A DNA stretch of 64,000 nt, taken from NCBI GenBank assembly GCA_039707655.1, contig CM077673.1, positions 3,544,001 to 3,608,000 of the forward strand, written 5' to 3'. Source of the stretch: Elymus sibiricus (lineage: Eukaryota; Streptophyta; Magnoliopsida; Poales; Poaceae). Under the pieces are notes generated by a model. It had not been told where the DNA came from and ran no database searches. It saw only the letters and a list, made by a program, of their open reading frames with translations. Made by a program: the position numbers and the translations under genes. Shown piece by piece: positions 60,242 to 64,000 of this stretch (positions are counted from its first letter, which is position 1; every line of letters starts with the position of its first letter).

Positions 60242-61306
60242 ATGCTATCATTCACTGTTTTCCGGTAGTCGTGGTCGTCCGAACATTCGGGGAAGCCCGG
60301 GGTGCGGTTACGGGGACCTCGCCAAAACTAGCATATTTTGTGTGTCCCGGCTAGTTTCCTATGCTATTACTCACTAATTTTGGGTCCCGGGGCGATCCAA
60401 ACGTTCGGGGAACCCCGGGGTCCGCATACGGGGACCTGGCCAAAACTCGCAGATTTGGTCCATTCTTACCAGTTTTCTATGCTATTATTCACTGGTTTTT
60501 GGTAGTTGTGGTCGTCCGAACGTTCGGGGAAGCTCGGGATGCGGTTACGGGGACCTCGCCAAAACTAACAAATTTTGTCTGTTCCAGCCAGTTTTCTATG
60601 CTATTACTCACTGATTTTGGGTCCCGGGGTGATCCAAACGTTCGGGGAACCCCGAGGTCCGCTTACGGGGACTTCGCCAAAACTCGCAGATTGTTCCATT
60701 CTTACCAGTTTTCTGTGCTATTATTCACTGTTTTTTGGTTGTCGTGGTCGTCCAAACGTTCGGGGAAGCCCGTGGGCCGGTTACGGGGACCTCGCCAAAA
60801 CTCACAGATTTGGTCCATTCTTACCTGTTTTCTATGCTATTACTCAGTGATTTTGGTTCCCGGGGCGATCCAAATGTTCGGGGAACCCCGGAGTCCGCTT
60901 ACTGGGACCTCACCAAAACTCGCAGATTTGGTCCATTCTGACCAGTTTTTTATGCTATTATTCACTGTTTTTGGTTGTCGTGGTCGTCCCAACATTTGGG
61001 GATGTCCGGGGTCCGGTTACGGGGACCTCGCCAAAACTCGCAGATTTGGTCCATTCTTACCAGTTTTCTATGCTATTATTCACTGTTTTTTGGTTGTCGT
61101 GGTCGTCCGAACGCTCGGGGAAGCCCGGGGTCCGGTTATGGGGACCTCGCAAAAACTCGCAGATTTGGTCCATTCTTACCAGTTTTCTATGCTATTACTC
61201 ACTCATTTTGGGTCCCGGGGCGATCCAAATGTTCGGGGAACCCCGGGGTCCGCATATGGGGAGCTCGCCAAAACTCGCAGATTTTGTCCATTCTGACCAG
61301 ATTTCT
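60242..61306 (+). repeat. 9-mer unit: m1, m2, m3, m4, m6, 7B, m10, m11, m12
   Basis: 1,065 bp with monomers at 60,242, 60,361, 60,479, 60,598, 60,715, 60,834, 60,952, 61,070 and 61,189. m5, m8 and m9 are missing. The first 3.4 monomers copy the 7-mer at 55,035; the two diverge at about 55,445 and 60,652. This is the last place in the window where m1-m4 occur. Confidence 0.88.
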
Positions 61307-62726
61307 ATGCTATTATTCACTATTTTTTTGTTGTCGTGGTCGTCCGAACTTTCCAGGAAGCCCGTGGACCGGTTACGGGGACCTCGCCAAAACTAGCAGA
61401 TTTTGCCTGTTCCGGCCAGTTTTCTATGCTACTACTCACTAATTTTGGGTCTCGAGGAGATCCAAACGTTCGGGGAACCCCGGGGTCCGCTTACGGGCAC
61501 CTCGCCAAAACTCGCAGATTTGGTCCATTCTGACCAGTTTTCTATGCTATTATTCACTGTTTTTGGTTGTCGTGGTCGTCCCAACATTTGGGGATGCCCG
61601 GGGTCCGGTTACGGGGACCTCGCCAAAACTCACAGATTTGGTCCATTCTTACCAGTTTTCTATGCTATTATTCACTGTTTTTGGTTGTCGTGGTCGTCCC
61701 AACATTTGGGGATGCCCGGTGTCCGGTTACGGGGACCTCCCCAAAACTCGCAGATTTGGTCCATTCTTACCAGTTTTCTATGCTATTATTCACTGTTTTT
61801 TGGTTGTCGTGGTCGTCCGAACGTTTGGGGAAGCCCGGGGTCCGGTTACGGGGACCTCGCAAAAATTCGCAAATTTGGTCCATTCTTACCAGTTTTCTGT
61901 GCTATTATTCACTGTTTTTTGGTTGTCGTGGTCGTCCAAACGTTCGGGGAAGCCCGTGGACCGGTTACGGGGACCTCGCCAAAACTCACAGATTTGGTCC
62001 ATTCTTACCTGTTTTCTATGCTATTACTCAGTGATTTTGGTTCCCGGGGCGATCCAAATGTTCGGGGAACCCCGGAGTCCGCTTACTGGGACCTCGCCAA
62101 AACTCGCAGATTTTGTCCATTCTGACCAGATTTTTATGCTATTATTCACTGTTTTTTTGTTGTCGTGGTCGTCCGAACATTCGGGGAAGCCCGTGGACCG
62201 GTTACAGGGACCTCGCCAAAACTAGCAGATTTTGCCTGTTCCGGCCAGTTTTCTATGCTACTACTCACTAATTTTGGGTCTGGGGGAATCCAAACGTTCG
62301 GGGAACCCCGGGGTCCGCTTACGGGCACCTCGCCAAAACTCGCAGATTTGGTCCATTCTGACCAGTTTTCTATGCTATTATTCACTGTTTTTGGTTGTCG
62401 TGGTCGTCCCAACATTTGGGGATGTCCGGGGTCCGGTTACGGGGACCTCGCCAAAACTCGCAGATTTGGTCCATTCTTACCAGTTTTCTATGCTATTATT
62501 CACTGTTTTTTGGTTGTCGTGGTCGTCCGAACGCTCGGGGAAGCCCGGGGTCCGGTTACGGGGACCTCGCAAAAACTCGCAGATTTGGTCCATTCTTACC
62601 AGTTTTCTATGCTATTACTCACTCATTTTGGGTCCCGGGGCGATCCAAATGTTCGGGGAACCCCGGGGTCCGCATATGGGGAGCTCGCCAAAACTCGCAG
62701 ATTTTGTCCATTCTGACCAGATTTCT
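61307..62726 (+). repeat. Alternative 12-mer without m1-m4, first copy
   Basis: 1,420 bp. Monomers at 61,307 (m8), 61,426 (m9), 61,544 and 61,662 (two m10-like), 61,780 (m5/m11-like, 'aaaattcgcaaatttgg'), 61,899 (m6), 62,018 (7B), 62,136 (m8), 62,255 (m9 with 'tctgggggaatcc'), 62,372 (m10), 62,490 (m11) and 62,609 (m12). The 7B monomer keeps the full 'aaaactcgcag'. It has the same length as the main 12-mer but a different composition, so it is a separate HOR family. Confidence 0.9.
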
Positions 62727-64000
62727 ATGCTATTATTCACTATTTTTTTGTTGTCGTGGTCGTCCGAACTTTCGGGGAAGCCCGTGGACCGGTTACGGGG
62801 ACCTCGCCAAAACTAGCAGATTTTGCCTGTTCCGGCCAGTTTTCTATGCTACTACTCACTAATTTTGGGTCTCGAGGAGATCCAAACGTTCGGGGAACCC
62901 CGGGGTCCGCTTACGGGCACCTCGCCAAAACTCGCAGATTTGGTCCATTCTGACCAGTTTTCTATGCTATTATTCACTGTTTTTGGTTGTCGTGGTCGTC
63001 CCAACATTTGGGGATGCCCGGGGTCCGGTTACGGGGACCTCGCCAAAACTCACAGATTTGGTCCATTCTTACCAGTTTTCTATGCTATTATTCACTGTTT
63101 TTGGTTGTCGTGGTCGTCCCAACATTTGGGGATGCCCGGTGTCCGGTTACGGGGACCTCCCCAAAACTCGCAGATTTGGTCCATTCTTACCAGTTTTCTA
63201 TGCTATTATTCACTGTTTTTTGGTTGTCGTGGTCGTCCGAACGTTTGGGGAAGCCCGGGGTCCGGTTACGGGGACCTCGCAAAAATTCGCAAATTTGGTC
63301 CATTCTTACCAGTTTTCTGTGCTATTATTCACTGTTTTTTGGTTGTCGTGGTCGTCCAAACGTTCGGGGAAGCCCGTGGACCGGTTACGGGGACCTCGCC
63401 AAAACTCACAGATTTGGTCCATTCTTACCTGTTTTCTATGCTATTACTCAGTGATTTTGGTTCCCGGGGCGATCCAAATGTTCGGGGAACCCCGGAGTCC
63501 GCTTACTGGGACCTCGCCAAAACTCGCAGATTTTGTCCATTCTGACCAGATTTTTATGCTATTATTCACTGTTTTTTTGTTGTCGTGGTCGTCCGAACAT
63601 TCGGGGAAGCCCGTGGACCGGTTACAGGGACCTCGCCAAAACTAGCAGATTTTGCCTGTTCCGGCCAGTTTTCTATGCTACTACTCACTAATTTTGGGTC
63701 TGGGGGAATCCAAACGTTCGGGGAACCCCGGGGTCCGCTTACGGGCACCTCGCCAAAACTCGCAGATTTGGTCCATTCTGACCAGTTTTCTATGCTATTA
63801 TTCACTGTTTTTGGTTGTCGTGGTCGTCCCAACATTTGGGGATGTCCGGGGTCCGGTTACGGGGACCTCGCCAAAACTCGCAGATTTGGTCCATTCTTAC
63901 CAGTTTTCTATGCTATTATTCACTGTTTTTTGGTTGTCGTGGTCGTCCGAACGCTCGGGGAAGCCCGGGGTCCGGTTACGGGGACCTCGCAAAAACTCGC
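62727..64000 (+). repeat. Alternative 12-mer without m1-m4, second copy (cut by window end)
   Basis: 1,274 bp visible, repeating the previous unit with a 1,420-bp offset, including the rare one-base deletion 'gggggaatcc' at about 63,698. One clear difference is 'gaactttcggggaag' here against 'gaactttccaggaag' in the first copy. The window ends inside its m11-type monomer. Confidence 0.9.

Larger units (their letters stand above)
1..64000 (+). repeat. Continuous satellite array, 116-119 bp monomer with higher-order repeats
   Basis: Every stretch of the window can be assigned to a tandem copy of the same monomer, recognised by the recurring 'tgctattattcact' box at 116-119 bp spacing, always in one orientation. 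Class A monomers carry 'gtcgtggtcgtccgaacg' and class B monomers carry 'gggtcccggggcgatcc'. Monomers are ordered into 12-mer, 3-mer and variant higher-order units that are nearly identical between copies while monomers inside a unit differ clearly from each other, the defining property of HOR satellite. Both ends of the window fall inside a monomer, so the array is longer than 64 kb. No insertion of a transposon or unique DNA was seen. Type of locus (centromere, pericentromere, subtelomere, sex or B chromosome) is not shown by the sequence. Confidence 0.98.

Noticed and set aside
62146..62415. Minus-strand open reading frame of 89 codons, repeated at 63,566-63,835
   Set aside because: It exists only because one class B monomer lost a base ('gggggaatcc'). 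It reads antisense satellite, is duplicated with the 1,420-bp unit, and has no domain.
186..62816. Several hundred overlapping + strand open reading frames of 65-313 codons
   Set aside because: They are overlapping reading frames of the same satellite in all three frames. The monomer is 118 or 119 bp, so a frame changes at each monomer, and single-base differences are not codon-patterned. Proteins would be scrambled repeats of the same peptides with no recognisable domain. Typical start or stop signals simply recur with each monomer.
1..64000. CRISPR array or bacterial tandem repeat locus
   Set aside because: There are no unique spacers, repeat length is 118 bp rather than about 30, monomers are contiguous, and the nested higher-order structure is of the eukaryotic satellite type.
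1..64000. rRNA, tRNA, telomere repeats, transposons, promoters or terminators
   Set aside because: None was seen. T-runs of 8-10 bases in m8 and short palindromes are part of the monomer and give no evidence of transcription signals.

Overview
The whole 64-kb window is one uninterrupted, head-to-tail tandem satellite array, made of about 540 copies of a 116-119 bp monomer. I see no unique sequence, gene, RNA gene, transposon or inversion anywhere, and the array runs off both ends. Megabase-type satellite with nested higher-order repeats (HORs) is a eukaryotic feature, typical of centromeric, pericentromeric, subtelomeric or sex/B-chromosome heterochromatin. I do not recognise the monomer family, so I do not name the organism. 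An array this regular could only have been assembled from long reads.

Monomers. Each has an AT-rich half (a 'tgctattattcact' box, a T-tract, and an 'aaaact...ccattcttaccagtttt' segment) and a GC-rich half (about 70% GC) carrying a conserved CCGAACGTTCGG-type dyad and a GGGGAAGCCCGGGG-like block. There are two sequence classes: class A ('ggttgtcgtggtcgtcc', 'gaagccc', 'ggttac') and class B ('gggtcccggggcgatcc', 'gaacccc', 'gcttac'). I number the monomers of the main repeat m1-m12. m2, m4, m9 and m12 are class B; the rest are class A.

Layout. (1) 1-35,517: a compound array of a 12-mer (L, about 1,420 bp) interleaved with one or two copies of a 3-mer (S, 357 bp), giving L-to-L periods of 1,777 or 2,134 bp. 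The S unit is m1-m2 plus an m3/m12 hybrid. A few rearranged units occur: a 10-mer, a 6-mer, a 4-mer and a recombinant 12-mer. (2) 35,518-53,494: S units are gone. The array is L units of two lineages (7A and 7B, defined by the seventh monomer) plus 14-mers in which m8-m9 is duplicated. (3) 53,495-64,000: more diverged units (13-mers, a 7-mer, a 9-mer), a 5,207-bp super-period, and finally a different 12-mer that lacks m1-m4 altogether (from 61,307).

What it does. There are no genes working together here. The biological content is the satellite and its turnover history: unequal crossover, gene conversion and block amplification, readable from linked single-base markers. The dyad and the near-match to the CENP-B box suggest a centromeric role, but this is inference. 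The many reading frames on the + strand are by-products of the repeat: their frame shifts with every 118/119-bp monomer, and nothing in them looks like a protein family.
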